The notes under the pieces: model-generated
Seen by the model: the letters and a program-made list of their open reading frames with translations, nothing else
Told to the model about the DNA's origin: nothing
The model's database searches: none
Made by a program: the position numbers and the translations under genes
Shown here: positions 20,567 through 31,261 of the stretch, piece after piece
Layout of the letters: the number at the start of each line of letters is the position of its first letter
How positions within the stretch are numbered: the first letter of the stretch is position 1
Source: Cordylochernes scorpioides
Lineage: Eukaryota; Arthropoda; Arachnida; Pseudoscorpiones; Chernetidae
NCBI GenBank assembly: GCA_030710605.1
Contig: CP092863.1
Coordinates: forward strand, 138,354,994 to 138,418,993
Length of the DNA stretch: 64,000 nucleotides
Reading direction: 5' to 3'

Positions 20567-21020
20567 CCAATTCTGGAATAATTAAAAATCAACGAGAATA
20601 GTTGATACTTATTCCGATAGATGGCGCAAGCCATCAGCAACTTTCAGTTGCACGATAAGGAGATGCCTTTTTTCATAATTATGCACCTTATCCAAGAACA
20701 ATATCACATTTGTACTATTTTTTTTTTCACTTTGTGTCGCGGCCTCACGCAATTCTGGCCTTAACTACCCGTTTCATGATTTTTCAGGATGCCTGAATGA
20801 CCAGTTTTTTGGTCGTTGAGGTATAGCTTGCACCACGCTGATGAGGGCCAACAGCCCGAAACGCGTCCGTGGTTAGCTTTTCTTGATTAATCAAGAATGG
20901 GTATTTGGCCAATTCTGGAATAATTAAAAATCAACGAGAATAGTTGATATTTATTCCGATAGATGGCGCAAGCCATCAGCAACTTTTAGTTGCACGATAA
21001 GGAGATGCCTTTTTTTCATA
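20567..21020 (+). mobile_element. Retrozyme-like hammerhead element (subfamily 2), 1.3 monomers
   Basis: The block starting CCAATTCTGGAATAATT occurs at 20567 and again at 20909, a spacing of 342 bp, with one complete hammerhead between (20833-20872). Each block has an ATGGCGCAAGCCATC hairpin and ends in GATGCCTTTTTTCAT. Non-coding. A tandem transcript cut at the ribozyme would give about 342-nt monomers. This is the best preserved example in the window. Confidence 0.65.
20833..20872 (+). ncRNA. Hammerhead ribozyme, type I, palindromic stem III
   Basis: Stem I CCACG/CGTGG, core CTGATGA, stem II GGGC with CAACA loop and GCCC, GAAA, self-complementary ACGCGT, and C17 before the cleavage point. 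Compared with 2019-2058, the second pair of stem II is swapped from C-G to G-C with pairing kept, N7 is T instead of C, and H17 is C instead of T. All are tolerated changes. Confidence 0.75.
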
Positions 21021-21818
21021 ATTTGCATATGTTGTTAAAAATTTCATCGGGTAGATCAAATATTGTGGAAGAGTATGTATCTACTCAGACATCCACACAT
21101 TTCTTTATATAATCCCATTTTTTGTTGTTGTTGTTTGATGGTTCAGTTTGCTGATAAAGGGCTTGTCCGAAAGCTACTTTAATCAATTAATAAAAATAGT
21201 TGCGACGTCTTATTGTTGTATATTCATTAATTAATTGTTACCACAGAGTGTGTGTAAGCTCACAGGTAAATAGGCGCTACACCGAAACAGAAAAAAGTTC
21301 CTTTGTTTAATATTAGTTTCCCTTTTATATTTTGTTCTCTCTCTTGTAAATCAATAAATATAATGTTTAATTAATAATTCTTGGAATCAATTTCATTAAA
21401 AATTCTAAGCAAAGTCAACACTTATGCCTATTTTATAATCCCTATTTTGTTTAAAATATTAAAAGGATAATAGACAAAAAAAAAAAAAAAGGGCTTGGAT
21501 ATGTCTAGAGATAGTGGGGATAATGGGAAACTACCCAAAAAAACAGTTAGAAAGGGGGTAGAATTGGGGAAAGGGGGGAAGTTGAAAATTCTTTGTGTGA
21601 AGGAATGGCGGAGAATGGCATGAGACGACGGACGGTCATCGAACCAAGGGGGGAATGGCACCGACTTCTGAGGCCACCCACTCACGCCAACTGCTGCAGG
21701 CTGTTCATCGTGTTTGAGACAACTAGCTCCATATATCTAACTTCTGATAACACACTTGTAACTAGCTTCATTTGTAATTAACGTATCTCTTTGTGAGGTC
21801 CTTTAAAAAGACTACATA
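21021..21818. other. AT-rich region, one hammerhead-like relic
   Basis: At 21150-21185 there is CTGATAA, a GGG/TCC stem and GAAA, a decayed repeat-C core. The rest (21200-21818) has an A-run and purine-rich DNA; a short frame at 21428-21685 looks like noise. Confidence 0.35.
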
Positions 21819-22163
21819 CAGTTAAACCTGTCTATAGCGTCCCCCTCTTGGGACTCACCAAAATAGCGTGCTATAGACAGGTCACTTTTAATGTAAATCG
21901 TGATATATAGCTAGCAATAAATATGTATATATATGTTTCTATGAAAATGTTAATCTGCAAGACGCAGGTTATCATCATCCCCTTTTGATTTGTTTTTGTC
22001 ACTTTTGGCGTTTTGCAAATAAACAACAAAAGATGTATCAGACATTATAAAGACAATAAAGATTTTCTAATAATAAAAGTGTACAAAGATGTTGCAAATC
22101 GCATCGTAATACGTATTTAAAATCGGGCGCTATTTAGAGGGGCGCTATAGACATGTTTAACTG
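21819..22163. mobile_element. MITE, TIR CAGTTAAACCTGTCTATAGC, long form
   Basis: 345 bp with inverted termini and TA flanks (21817-21818, 22164-22165). The centre is AT-rich and non-coding, so this may be closer to the parental element than the 155-bp form. Confidence 0.75.
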
Positions 22164-22460
22164 TACTTTGATTTTTTTATTTATTACAAAACACGCGCTA
22201 TATCCTATATATGGATATGAATTAAATAATTTTTTGATCCAATATATGCCTTTTTAAATTAAATATATGGATATTTGCGCGTAAATATTCAAACTATTTT
22301 ACATATAGTTTCAAAATATATATGCAAATCATTTCTATTATTAGAGAGAGGGTGAAAAGTATTTAAATTTACATTTTATAGCAATATTTATATAAGACAG
22401 CGAGTTTATTTACATATTAGATCTTCATTAAACTTTTATCTTAGCCAAAATCTTTTATCT

Positions 22461-23290
22461 AGAGTGAAAGAAGAGTTGTGTGGTTGCATCATCTGTTAGC
22501 TGGAAATGTAGGGTATCAGCGTTAACGACAACTATCCTAGCCTTCATTTGATAGGTTCCTTCTTAACAACGAGCAGAACAGTAAAATGGGGAAGAAAACG
22601 GGTACCACACGGTTTGTTGCCTGCATACAACACGTCTTAAGACAGATCTTAGCCAAAAGACCGCGAAGCGATCGTGAAATCAGCTTAGAGTGAAATAAGA
22701 GTTGGTTGCATCATCTGTTAGCTGGAAATGTAGAGTTACCGACAACTATCCTTCATTTGATATAGGTTCCCTTTTAACATCGAGTAGCACAGTAAAATGG
22801 GGGAAGAAAACGGATACCACGCGGTTTGTTGTTTGCATACAACACGTATTAAGACAGATCTTAGCCAAAAGACCGCGAAGCGATCGTGAAATCAGCTTAG
22901 AGTGAAATAAGAGTTGGTTGCATCATCTGTTAGATGGAAATGTAGAGTTACCGACAACTATCCTTCATTTGATATAGGTTCCCTTTTAACATCGAGTAGC
23001 ACAGTAAAATGGGGGAAGAAAACGGATACCACGCGGTTTGTTGTTTGCATACAACACGTATTAAGACAGATCTTAGCCAAAAGACTGCGAAGCGATCGTG
23101 AAATCAGCTTAGAGTGAAATACGAGCTTGGTCGCATCATCTGTTAACTAGAAATGTAGGATTTCAGCGTTAACGACAACTATCCTTCATTTGATAGGTTC
23201 CTTCTTAACAACGAGCAGCACAGTAAAATGGAGAAGAAAATGGCTACAACGCGGTTTGTTGCCTGCATATAACATGTCTTAAGACATATT
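22461..23290 (-). repeat. Satellite of about 212 bp tagged with U2 snRNA 5' end
   Basis: Units start at 22461, 22687, 22899 and 23111 (spacing 226, 212, 212); the last is partial. On the minus strand three units carry a 28-nt block (22645-22673, 22857-22885, 23069-23097) matching the first 28 nt of U2 snRNA with about two changes, including the stem-loop I sequence CTTTTGGCTAAGATC. The rest of each unit does not match U2. The two central units are almost identical. It could be a U2-derived SINE amplified in tandem. Confidence 0.7.
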
Positions 23291-23619
23291 GGACCATCCT
23301 TTTTTTTTTGGTGAAGAGTTTCGATGTCATTTTGCCGAATGAAGAGAACAAAGTCAGCAAGCTGAGAGAAAGAAATCTCTTTCGATCAGAATGCAGTGCG
23401 CCGTGCATTGACGTCCAGGATGTTCCGCCGAGATGTAGGCCGTCCAACATCACCGAGGCGTGAAATAAGGCGACCTGGCGTTATATTCTATTTACACCGT
23501 ACAACCTCATTAGCAGAAGCTCCGCCGGAATTCCTGATATCCGGGTAAGTCCAAGATTGGTTGAACTCTTCCCAACCCATCTCACAATTCAGTGTTTTTG
23601 GGGGTTAATACAGACTGAC
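23291..23619. other. Spacer
   Basis: No gene recognised. Confidence 0.35.
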
Positions 23620-23780
23620 TCTCTGGTCAACAAAGACGTCCGGGTTCTTCCTGAGCCTTGAGGTGAAGGTAGAAAATGAAGATCCCTTGATCATCTGAAG
23701 GAGGACTCTTTGACGTAGTGGAAGCCTCCTCGAATGTATATAATTGTAAAAAGCCATGTGTATAGTTTCCCTCTTAACAT
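23620..23780 (+). mobile_element. LINE tail fragment (family of 8086-8262)
   Basis: Similar in order to the plus arm at 8090-8260 (GACGTCCGGGTTCTTCCTGAGCC, then GAATGTATATAATTG). No intact frame. Confidence 0.5.
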
Positions 23781-23783
23781 ATA

Positions 23784-24208
23784 CACTCATGAAAAACTTA
23801 AGTAAGTTGTACCTTTTAGCATATATATCGGGATTCAGACAATAACTCTGAAAGATATTACAGTGACCTTTATTGAAGACACGAGATAACCAAATATGAA
23901 CAAAACTTAAGGAAGTTGTACCTTTTAGCATGTATATCGGGATTCAGACAATAACTCTGAAAGATATTACAGTGACCTTTATTGAAGACACGAGATAACC
24001 AAATGTGAACAAAACTTAAGGAAGTTGTACCTTTTAGCGTGTATATCGGGATTCAGACAATAACTCTGAAAGATATTACAGTGACCTTTATCGAAGACAC
24101 GAGATAACCAAATGTGAACAAAATTGCCTCTGTCTCTTTCAAAAAAACATATATAGACGACCGGTGATTTCAAAATATGAAACTTCCTTAAGTTTTGTCT
24201 ATGGGTGT
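23784..24208. mobile_element. MITE CACTCATGGACAAAAC with 109-bp internal triplication
   Basis: One MITE whose left module is repeated three times (starts about 23793, 23902, 24010). Junctions fall at ACAAAA, which occurs both in the terminal repeat and about 109 bp inside, suggesting microhomology-driven expansion. Confidence 0.75.
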
Positions 24209-24467
24209 ATCTCTTAGCTCTAATTGTATGATTTTCTATTGACGGAAGTCAATAAATTTGTTTTAAATCTAATCTAGGGTCAATAGACTTTATACCTTTT
24301 TGAAAAAGTCCATTGTACAATGATGTTTTCAAGAGAAAGCCTCAGCCATCAAACCAACCCAGAGTTAAAAGTCTGTATTATTCCCATTGCTGGATATATC
24401 TAAACATTAGTTTCTACTGATCAATCATCATCATGATACAGTGCATCCATCCAAAGAGGTGAAAATA

Positions 24468-25010
24468 CAGTAGAACTACCTCTCTGTAACGGACAACACC
24501 TAATTACAGAGCCAAAGTGTCTTTTAGGTAGAGGTGTCCTCTTACCAGAGAGTTGCTACAGTAGAACTACCTCTCTGTAAAGGACAACACCTAATTACAG
24601 AGCCAAAGTGTCCTTTAGGGAGAGGTGTCCTCTTACCAGAGAGTTGCTACAGTAGAACTACCTCTCTGTAAAGGACAACACCTAATTACAGAGCCAAAGT
24701 GTCCTTTAGGGAGAGGTGTCCTCTTACCAGAAAGTTGCTACAGTAGAACTACCTCTCTGTAAAGGACAACACCTAATTACAGAGCCAAAGTGTTCTTTAG
24801 GGAGAGGTGTCCTCTTACCAGAGAGTTGCTACAGTAGAACTACCTCTCTGTAAGGGACAACACCTAATTAGAGCCAAAGTGTCCTTTAGGGAGAGGTGTC
24901 CTCTTACCGGAGAGCTACTAAATAGTAAAAATGGTAATTTTGCAAATGAAAACTTTACTTTATAGAGAGGTGTCCTCTAGTGCTAGTGTTCTCTCATGGA
25001 GGTTCTACTG
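24468..25010. mobile_element. MITE family P with five 91-bp left modules
   Basis: CAGTAGAACTACC recurs at 24468, 24559, 24650, 24741 and 24832 (spacing 91), each preceded by TA. A single right end GGTTCTACTG closes the element at 25010. Confidence 0.9.
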
Positions 25011-25628
25011 TAACAACATTGAACCTATTTAAGAAAAACGCAATCAACCCCAGAGATATATTACATCCAAAGAGGACAGGAAAAAGTCCAATGGACAGGA
25101 AGCAAGAAAGAAGTAGAGTGGATAAAGAAAGCACACAAAACATGAAAGAAGCCCAGTTTAAAAGGAAGGAAGCTCAATCAAACAAAGAAGATGAAATCCA
25201 GATTGGAACATCAAAGTAATGCAGTGAAACAAGATGCCCATTAACAGAAAACAAAAATAGCCAACTGAAACAAGATGGAAACCCAGTGGAACAAGAAGAA
25301 AACTTGTTTAAGTGGAGAGAAGCCTAATGGAAAAAAAAAAAAAAAAAAGCCCAGTGGAAGAGCTGCCAACACCTGCCCATAAAGAGAAGAGGCCCATGGT
25401 AACTCCCAAGGACACCAAGGGCCAGACTTCCATGTTAATGCAGCCCGATTGAATTTGGCAGGGGACTTGGCAGAATGTGGCTAACTGGATAATGGAGGCA
25501 CGCTCAAGGAGAAAGTCATTTAGTACTGTTCAGGCTGATATTGTGGCGCAAGGGGATTATTGGAGCGAATAGTGTTAGCTTTGTGAGAGACAATCTTTGA
25601 CAATGGACAACTAAGAGCTGCATTCTTT
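25011..25628. other. Purine-rich low-complexity stretch
   Basis: A-rich sequence with irregular repeats of CCCAGTGGAACAAGA. The 79-codon frame here (lysine-rich) is a by-product of composition. The part from 25440 to 25570 is less biased but unassigned. Confidence 0.4.
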
Positions 25629-25700
25629 GCATTCTGATGATGGTAACAATGCTGTTATCGAAATGTCACACACTATTAAATTATTTGGATTAGGTCTTAA
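25629..25700 (+). mobile_element. Foldback element B, half copy with hammerhead-like core
   Basis: CTGATGA (25634-25640), one extra T, a 7-bp stem GGTAACA/TGTTATC (one G-U) and GAAA (25660-25663), then the shared CACACTATT arm. Confidence 0.5.
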
Positions 25701-26458
25701 TTTCTTATAGATATCTTTGTCTTGTTATTCATTTTTCATCAAAAACATTTATTTCGGAATATTGACCAAAGACCATGTACTCATTTCAGGCTGTTTGAGG
25801 AGAGAGAGAGAGAGTTCTCATCAGCACCAAAAAAAGCTCATCTTAAGAGGATTTTGGAAAAAAAAAAAATTAATGAGTATTCAAGTTGCATAAGTTGCAT
25901 TTGAACACAAACCTATATGCAAAAATAGAACAACAAAGAAAATGTATGTAATCAGAGTGGTAAAATTAAAGAAAAAATGCTTCTTTTTTTTTTTAATGTG
26001 TAAGTTGAAAGTTGCTGATGGCTTGCATCCTCTATCGTATATAATATGAAAGATATCTATTTTTTTTTGTTTGCTACAATCTCTATAATTATGTGGGTGA
26101 AATGTGGGGAAAGCAACAGTCTGCAATCAGAAACTGGGAATGTGGTTTAAAAGAAGTGACCCAAGTTGTGATTAGAGGGTGTGGTGATGCAGGTCAGATA
26201 AAAGAAGCCGCGTAAAGCCTCACACCTCAAGGCCGTTAGACAACAATGGATATTTGCTCCACTTTACAATCTTTCATGTTGTGGATGGCGACATTATCTA
26301 TTGATTTATGACAACTTGAACCTGGGAATGAAAGCTGCACTGATCACTAACTGAATTTTTACTCAAGAGATTTTATTAAAAAATTGCACAAATAAGAATG
26401 GAAAAAAAAAACAACTAACAATTAATGAATGGGATGTAAGAATAAGGTTAACAACAAT
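25701..26458. other. AT-rich stretch without genes
   Basis: Only low-scoring frames and homopolymer runs. A short fragment near 25998-26035 resembles the retrozyme-like monomer (AAGTTGCTGATGGCTTGC). Confidence 0.4.
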
Positions 26459-26756
26459 TATAGTACACGTGGTACAGGCCATGATAATCATGGTGGGTAG
26501 AAATTGGCGACTGCTTTTACTGTAAATGCATCACATGTCTACACATGTGAAAAGCAGTTCGACTTTGCAACTTACAAATGTGCCAGAGCCCCGTTTGGTT
26601 ACTTGCACTTGTTGGTGGGGTTGGATTTTTGCAAGAATCGGGGTCGTTGTAGCAATTTTTTTTAATCAGAAAAGAATGCACAATGCAGGAATCGAACGCG
26701 GATAGTAGCGGTCAAAAACCAACGGTTTTAGACCATCCTTCCACCGACCCCACCAC
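26459..26756 (-). mobile_element. tRNA-derived SINE
   Basis: Near full-length minus copy; the head is at 26680-26756 and the body ends at GTACACGTGGTACAGG. Confidence 0.75.
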
Positions 26757-26924
26757 CAACAGGAAACACTAACCACTTAGAGTGACCTAGACTAAAAATA
26801 AGTCCATGTAGAGGTACTTAAGTTAAGTATCACTGGACACATTACATCAATCATCCCTTGGTATCCATACTACAGTGGGGGGGAATCAGCTTCCCAGTTT
26901 TTTTTACAAACGATCAAAAACACA

Positions 26925-27392
26925 TGGTAATAAGACCAAATCCAAATAAATAAATAGTGTGTGACATTTCAACGTTGTTACTAAAACATCACATTATATA
27001 TATACACTATTTATATATTTGGATACAGGAGTCAACATCTCATCATTGGTATCTGAACCAAAATCCTGGATCTATTCTGGAATGTGGGATGAACCAACAG
27101 GCAGCAACCTGTATTTCCAGGCTCAAAATTGGCAGCCATAAAAGACTGCTCCTCTTCCAGGATGGTGTAAAGACCTTCCCACAATGTACCATCTGCAGAA
27201 CCAAAGAGACCTCCCCAGACCACCTCTTGGAATGTATGGGAGCCTCAAGACAGGGCCTATATTCTAACCCTACCAAGATTGTGAATTTATCAATGAATAT
27301 AGTCTCCATGACCTTGTATATAATTATACAATGGAATAATAATTTTAAAAATATATATATTTATTTGGATTTGGTCTTATTACCTTGTGTTC
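26925..27392. mobile_element. Foldback element B split by a LINE
   Basis: Left arm GGTAATAAGACCAAATCC (from about 26927) and right arm to TTGGTCTTATTACCTTGTG (27392) are separated by the LINE at 27026-27355. Confidence 0.65.
27026..27355 (+). mobile_element. 5'-truncated LINE (family 4)
   Basis: Encodes a pol C-terminal remnant with CTICRTKETSPDHLLEC and upstream LQW-type residues (HHWYLNQNPGSILECG). Short TATTTGGAT repeats flank it. Confidence 0.7.
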
Positions 27393-27531
27393 TAATCTAT
27401 AATCCAAAAATTGTGATTTATCAGATTCATTATAAAGGAAAGTTTGCTATATCCCAGGATTATTTTGGCAGAGTTTTACTGCATTACTATGCTAGTATAT
27501 ATTTTGAGTTGACTCTCAGGATACATACATA

Positions 27532-27693
27532 CAGTAGAACCTCCATGAGAGGACACCTCACTACAAAGTACAGTTTTCAATTGTAAAATTATCATTTTTA
27601 CTATATAGAAACTCTCTGGTAAGAGGACACCTCTCCCTAAAGGACACTTTGACTTTGAAATTAGGTGTTGTCCTTTACAGGGAGGTTCTACTG
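27532..27693. mobile_element. MITE family P, intact 162-bp copy
   Basis: Inverted termini CAGTAGAACCTCC / GGAGGTTCTACTG with TA on both sides. The subterminal AGGACACCTC modules are also inverted. This is the simple form from which the tandem arrays derive. Confidence 0.85.
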
Positions 27694-27736
27694 TATGTAA
27701 ATATAAATCACTATACATATGCATGTTAAAGGTCGG

Positions 27737-28041
27737 GTGGAAAGATGGTCTAAATCATTGGTTTTCGACCGCTACGCCTGAGGTTCAATTCCTACATTGG
27801 GCACTTTTTCCTGATTTAAATTTTTAAAAATGCTCCAATGGCCCCCAATTCTTGAAAAAGTCCAACCTCACCAGTGAGTGCAAGTAACCAAACGGGGCTC
27901 TGGCACATTTGTAATTGCAAAGTCAAACTGCTTTTCACATATGCAGACATGTGTTACACTTACAGTAAAAGCAGTCGCCTACTTCTACCCACCATGATTA
28001 CCATGGCCTGTACCATGTGTACTAGGGATAAGCAAACAAAA
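27737..28041 (+). mobile_element. tRNA-derived SINE with target duplication
   Basis: 305 bp. A tRNA-like head (GGTCTAAATC... GAGGTTCAATTCC) is followed by a body of about 230 nt and an A-rich end. The repeat ATGTTAAAGGTCGG occurs at 27723-27736 and 28042-28055; the last bases may belong to the head. Confidence 0.85.
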
Positions 28042-28116
28042 ATGTTAAAGGTCGGATGCATATAGTCTGTTAGCATAGTTATACTATGTCATCAATCAGT
28101 TCAATGAAAGAAGACA

Positions 28117-28358
28117 TTAAGACGTGAATGTTTCTTTTCACAAATAAATCAAACTTCTACTCTCCTTACTGCGATGAAAATATATTGGAAGGGCTTGGCT
28201 CCTCAGTGGTGAACCCTCTCAGCGGTTTCACCAATTTAATTTACCAGACCGCTTCTTTAAGAGCTCTAATACTGTATTGGATCATTCTACTTTTATATGC
28301 TACAATGAAGAATGGAATCTTAGATTTGATTTATTTGTGAAAAGAAACATTCAGGTCT
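28117..28358. mobile_element. Foldback MITE
   Basis: Inverted arms of about 35 bp, GAATGTTTCTTTTCACAAAT at 28124 and the reverse at about 28335-28352. It encloses the CCTCTCAGCGGTTTCACC dispersed repeat. Confidence 0.6.
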
Positions 28359-28465
28359 TATAATGTTTTATTCATTATATATAGATGCCGCGGTATTGCT
28401 TTGTATTAGTTTAATGAAAGAAAATTATTTTTTTTATAAAGCACAATTTGGATTATAGATTAAAG

Positions 28466-28625
28466 ATAAAATAAAATAAGACCTAATCTAAATAATTTAA
28501 TAGTATGTGACATTTCGGCAACAGCATTGTTACCACCATCAAGCAAAATTTTGTCTGATGATGGTAACAATGCTGTTGCCGAAATGTCACACACTATTGA
28601 ATTATTTAGATTAGGACTTATTTTC
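28466..28625. mobile_element. Foldback element B with hammerhead-like core
   Basis: Inverted arms of AATAAGACCTAATC type. The plus-strand core is CTGATGA (28555-28561), stem GGTAACA/TGTTGCC (one U-G), GAAA (28581-28584). The minus-strand core is degraded. Confidence 0.55.
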
Positions 28626-28904
28626 TTAAATCTAAAATTGTTTTTTTAAAAAATCTGTGGTTTTCACGGGGGTTAAAAGAACCACCTACTTCCAGAGGTC
28701 CCATTAAATCAAAAAGTAGGGTTAGGGGGGGGTTATCCGGTCGCCATCATAATTGGGGTTGTTTCACATTGTCTCGGCCACAACAATCATAGACTTTTAT
28801 CTTTCTTTTCCTCCATTGTTGTGGACCCTTGTTCAGACACAACCTCCATTCCGCATTCTTCCTGCCCCCCTTCTACCTCTAGGACATACTTACTCACCAC
28901 ACAT
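28626..28904. other. Spacer
   Basis: No gene recognised. Confidence 0.35.
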
Positions 28905-29232
28905 ATTTGGGGGTCTGTGGAGTAATGATCTAAACCATTGGTTTTCGACCACTACAACCCAGGATTGAATCCCGTATTGGGCACTTTTTTATTAATAATT
29001 TTTTTTTTTTTAATATGCTCCAATAGTCCCTGATTCTTGCAAAATTTCAACCCCACCAGAGAGTGCAAGTAACCAAAAGGGGCTCTGGCATATTTGTAAG
29101 TGCAAAGTTGAACTGCTTTTCACATGTGTAAACATTTGGTACACTTACAGTAAAAGCAATCGCCTACTTCTAACAACCATAATTATAATGGCCTGTACCA
29201 CGTGTACTAGGGATAAGCAAAAAAAAAAAAAT
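28905..29232 (+). mobile_element. tRNA-derived SINE
   Basis: Head at 28912-28985, poly-T interruption, full body, then an A-rich tail at 29218-29231. Confidence 0.75.
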
Positions 29233-29449
29233 ACACAAATTTCCAACTATGAAATAACGGTCAAAATACCCCCATGAGGAACCGTTCTCAAAAAAAAAAA
29301 ATAATAATAATAATAATTAAAATAATCCTGGAGGTGTGGTCATTCCTTGTAGGTTCTCTTAGATCAGATCTAGTTAATCGTTTTTGATTTTTTAAGTCAT
29401 TTTCTGGTATCTCACTAAAATATATTTTCACTTTTGCCATTCTAAACAC

Positions 29450-29632
29450 AAGGTAATAAGACCAAATCTAAATGAATAAATAGTGTGTGACATTTCGGTA
29501 ACAGCGTTGTTACCATCTTCAGACAAAAGTACTGAATGAGAAATTTTACCACTATAGTGGAGATGGTAACAACGCTGTTACCAAAACATCACACACTATT
29601 TATTTATTTGGATTTGGTCTTATTACCTTGTG
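29450..29632. mobile_element. Foldback element B with minus-strand hammerhead-like core
   Basis: Arms ACACAAGGTAATAAGACC and reverse. Minus strand: CTGAAGA (29516-29522), stem GGTAACA/TGTTACC with ACGC loop, GAAA (29493-29496). Confidence 0.6.
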
Positions 29633-29785
29633 TTTATAATCTATAATCCAAATTGTGCCATATCAATTTTGCCATTCTGAGTAAGGCATACTATGACACA
29701 CTATTAATTTGGAGATTTGGTCTTATTACCTTGTGGTTCTAATCTATAATCCTGTCCTTTATCATTGTTTCATTCTATTTTATAT

Positions 29786-29951
29786 ACAGTAGAACACCTC
29801 TCTTTAAAGGACACCTATTTGTAGAGCCAAAGTTAGAGAGAGATGTGTCCTCTTACCGGAAATTTGCAACTTTTAGTGATAAAAACTGCCTTTTTTGGAT
29901 AGAGATGCTTATAGAAAGAGTGTCTTCTCATGAAGGTTTTTCAACTATATG
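29786..29951. mobile_element. MITE family P, diverged
   Basis: Begins CAGTAGAACACCTC near 29786; the right end is eroded. Confidence 0.55.
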
Positions 29952-30008
29952 TATAATTTTAAAAACAAAAAAATTTATTTCAGAGGGTTGTATCTATAAA
30001 TCTTATTA

Positions 30009-30205
30009 ACACAAGGTAATAAGGCCAAATTCAAATAAATAAATAGTGTGTGACATTTCTGTAACAGCATTGTTACCATCTTCAGACAAAAGTACTTAAG
30101 CACTTCAGAATGCATTCAGCACTTTTGTCTGAAGATGGTAACAACACTGTTACCAAAATGTCACACACTATTTATTTATTTGGTCTTATTACCTTGTGTT
30201 TATAA
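30009..30205. mobile_element. Foldback element B
   Basis: Both arms present. The minus-strand core has CTGAAGA (30079-30085) and GAAA (30056-30059) with the stem-closing C changed to A; the plus-strand copy reads CAAA instead of GAAA. Confidence 0.6.
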
Positions 30206-30282
30206 TCTATAATCCAAATTGTGCTTTATTATAAATCTTATTGATATATAAAGCTTGTTCATTTTTTAAGAAAAATGCATCT

Positions 30283-30355
30283 TGCATCGTGTAACTAAAA
30301 GTTGCTGATGGCTTGCGCCATCTGTCATAATAAATATCAACTAATTGTTGCTAAT
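30283..30355 (-). mobile_element. Retrozyme-like element fragment
   Basis: Reverse match to the ATGGCGCAAGCCATC segment of the monomer. Confidence 0.5.
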
Positions 30356-30837
30356 TTAATTAGACAATCTCAAAACTCTACTCATCATGATAAAAATAAT
30401 TTGTATGCCATTTGTGCTTTTGAGGAAGGCCAATAAAATAATAGCTACATTCATTATAGTCATATAAATGTATATATACATAGGACTTTTGACAATAAAT
30501 TTGCAAACTTCTTTTTTTATTTAAGCTCTAAATAAAAATAAGAATTTGTGAAATTTCAAATGGAGGAAAAAGAAGAAGTCTGTGTATTTTTGGAGAGGGG
30601 GGAGCAATCTAAAAAAACATGTTAAAAACAGATGGTTGCTTGTTGTTGTTAGAGCTGTTACATAATTCACACTTCTTCCTGAACTAATGGGAAATATGCA
30701 AGAATGTTTATCATACAATGGAGGGTTACAATAATTTACAAAATTTTGTGTTATCTCAAAAAATTGCTTCCACAAAGTCAATGTTTATAATTTTCTCTAC
30801 ATTTATATGCAAATATAAGAATAACTAAATATTATAA
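30356..30837. other. AT-rich stretch
   Basis: An 86-codon minus frame (30521-30781) has no domain; no gene supported. Confidence 0.35.
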
Positions 30838-31053
30838 AGAAAATAAAGTCTCCAGGGCTAAGTTTCTTGTTCAAATTTTATTCTCTAGCTTTCGAACCTG
30901 TCAGTCCTTCTACAGGAGTATCACGACAACAAATTGATGGTATATATACTATTTTTATACAAAATAATTTTTTGCATATTTAATTTTATAAAGTTTTAAT
31001 TAAACAAAGATAAAAATAATAGATAGAATATTAACCCTGGAGACTTTATTTTT
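30838..31053. mobile_element. Repeat C, short copy
   Basis: Inverted ends AAAGTCTCCAGGG (30845) and CCCTGGAGACTTT (31035). The minus strand contains CTCCTGTAGAAGG and CGAAAGCTAGAG, like the 19273-20104 ends. Confidence 0.5.
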
Positions 31054-31261
31054 TCTCTCTCTCTCTCTTTATAATATTATAAATCAGAGGGAAGAACGTT
31101 TATAATTAACTAGATATGCAAATAGATATTGATCTAAGTATTAATAAGGCCAGTCAAAGATTGTTGGTATAATTCTTACACACAATCCTATTTATTATCA
31201 TCAAACAACATATCTAACTCATTTGAGAAACAAATTTCCTTATTTTCTCAATGTTTCCCTT

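Noticed and set aside
22645..22673. A functional U2 snRNA gene
   Set aside because: Only the first 28 nt match; the branch-point region, Sm site and 3' stem-loops are missing.
24980..25219. 79-codon lysine-rich ORF
   Set aside because: It starts inside a MITE end and continues through purine-rich low-complexity DNA; no domain.
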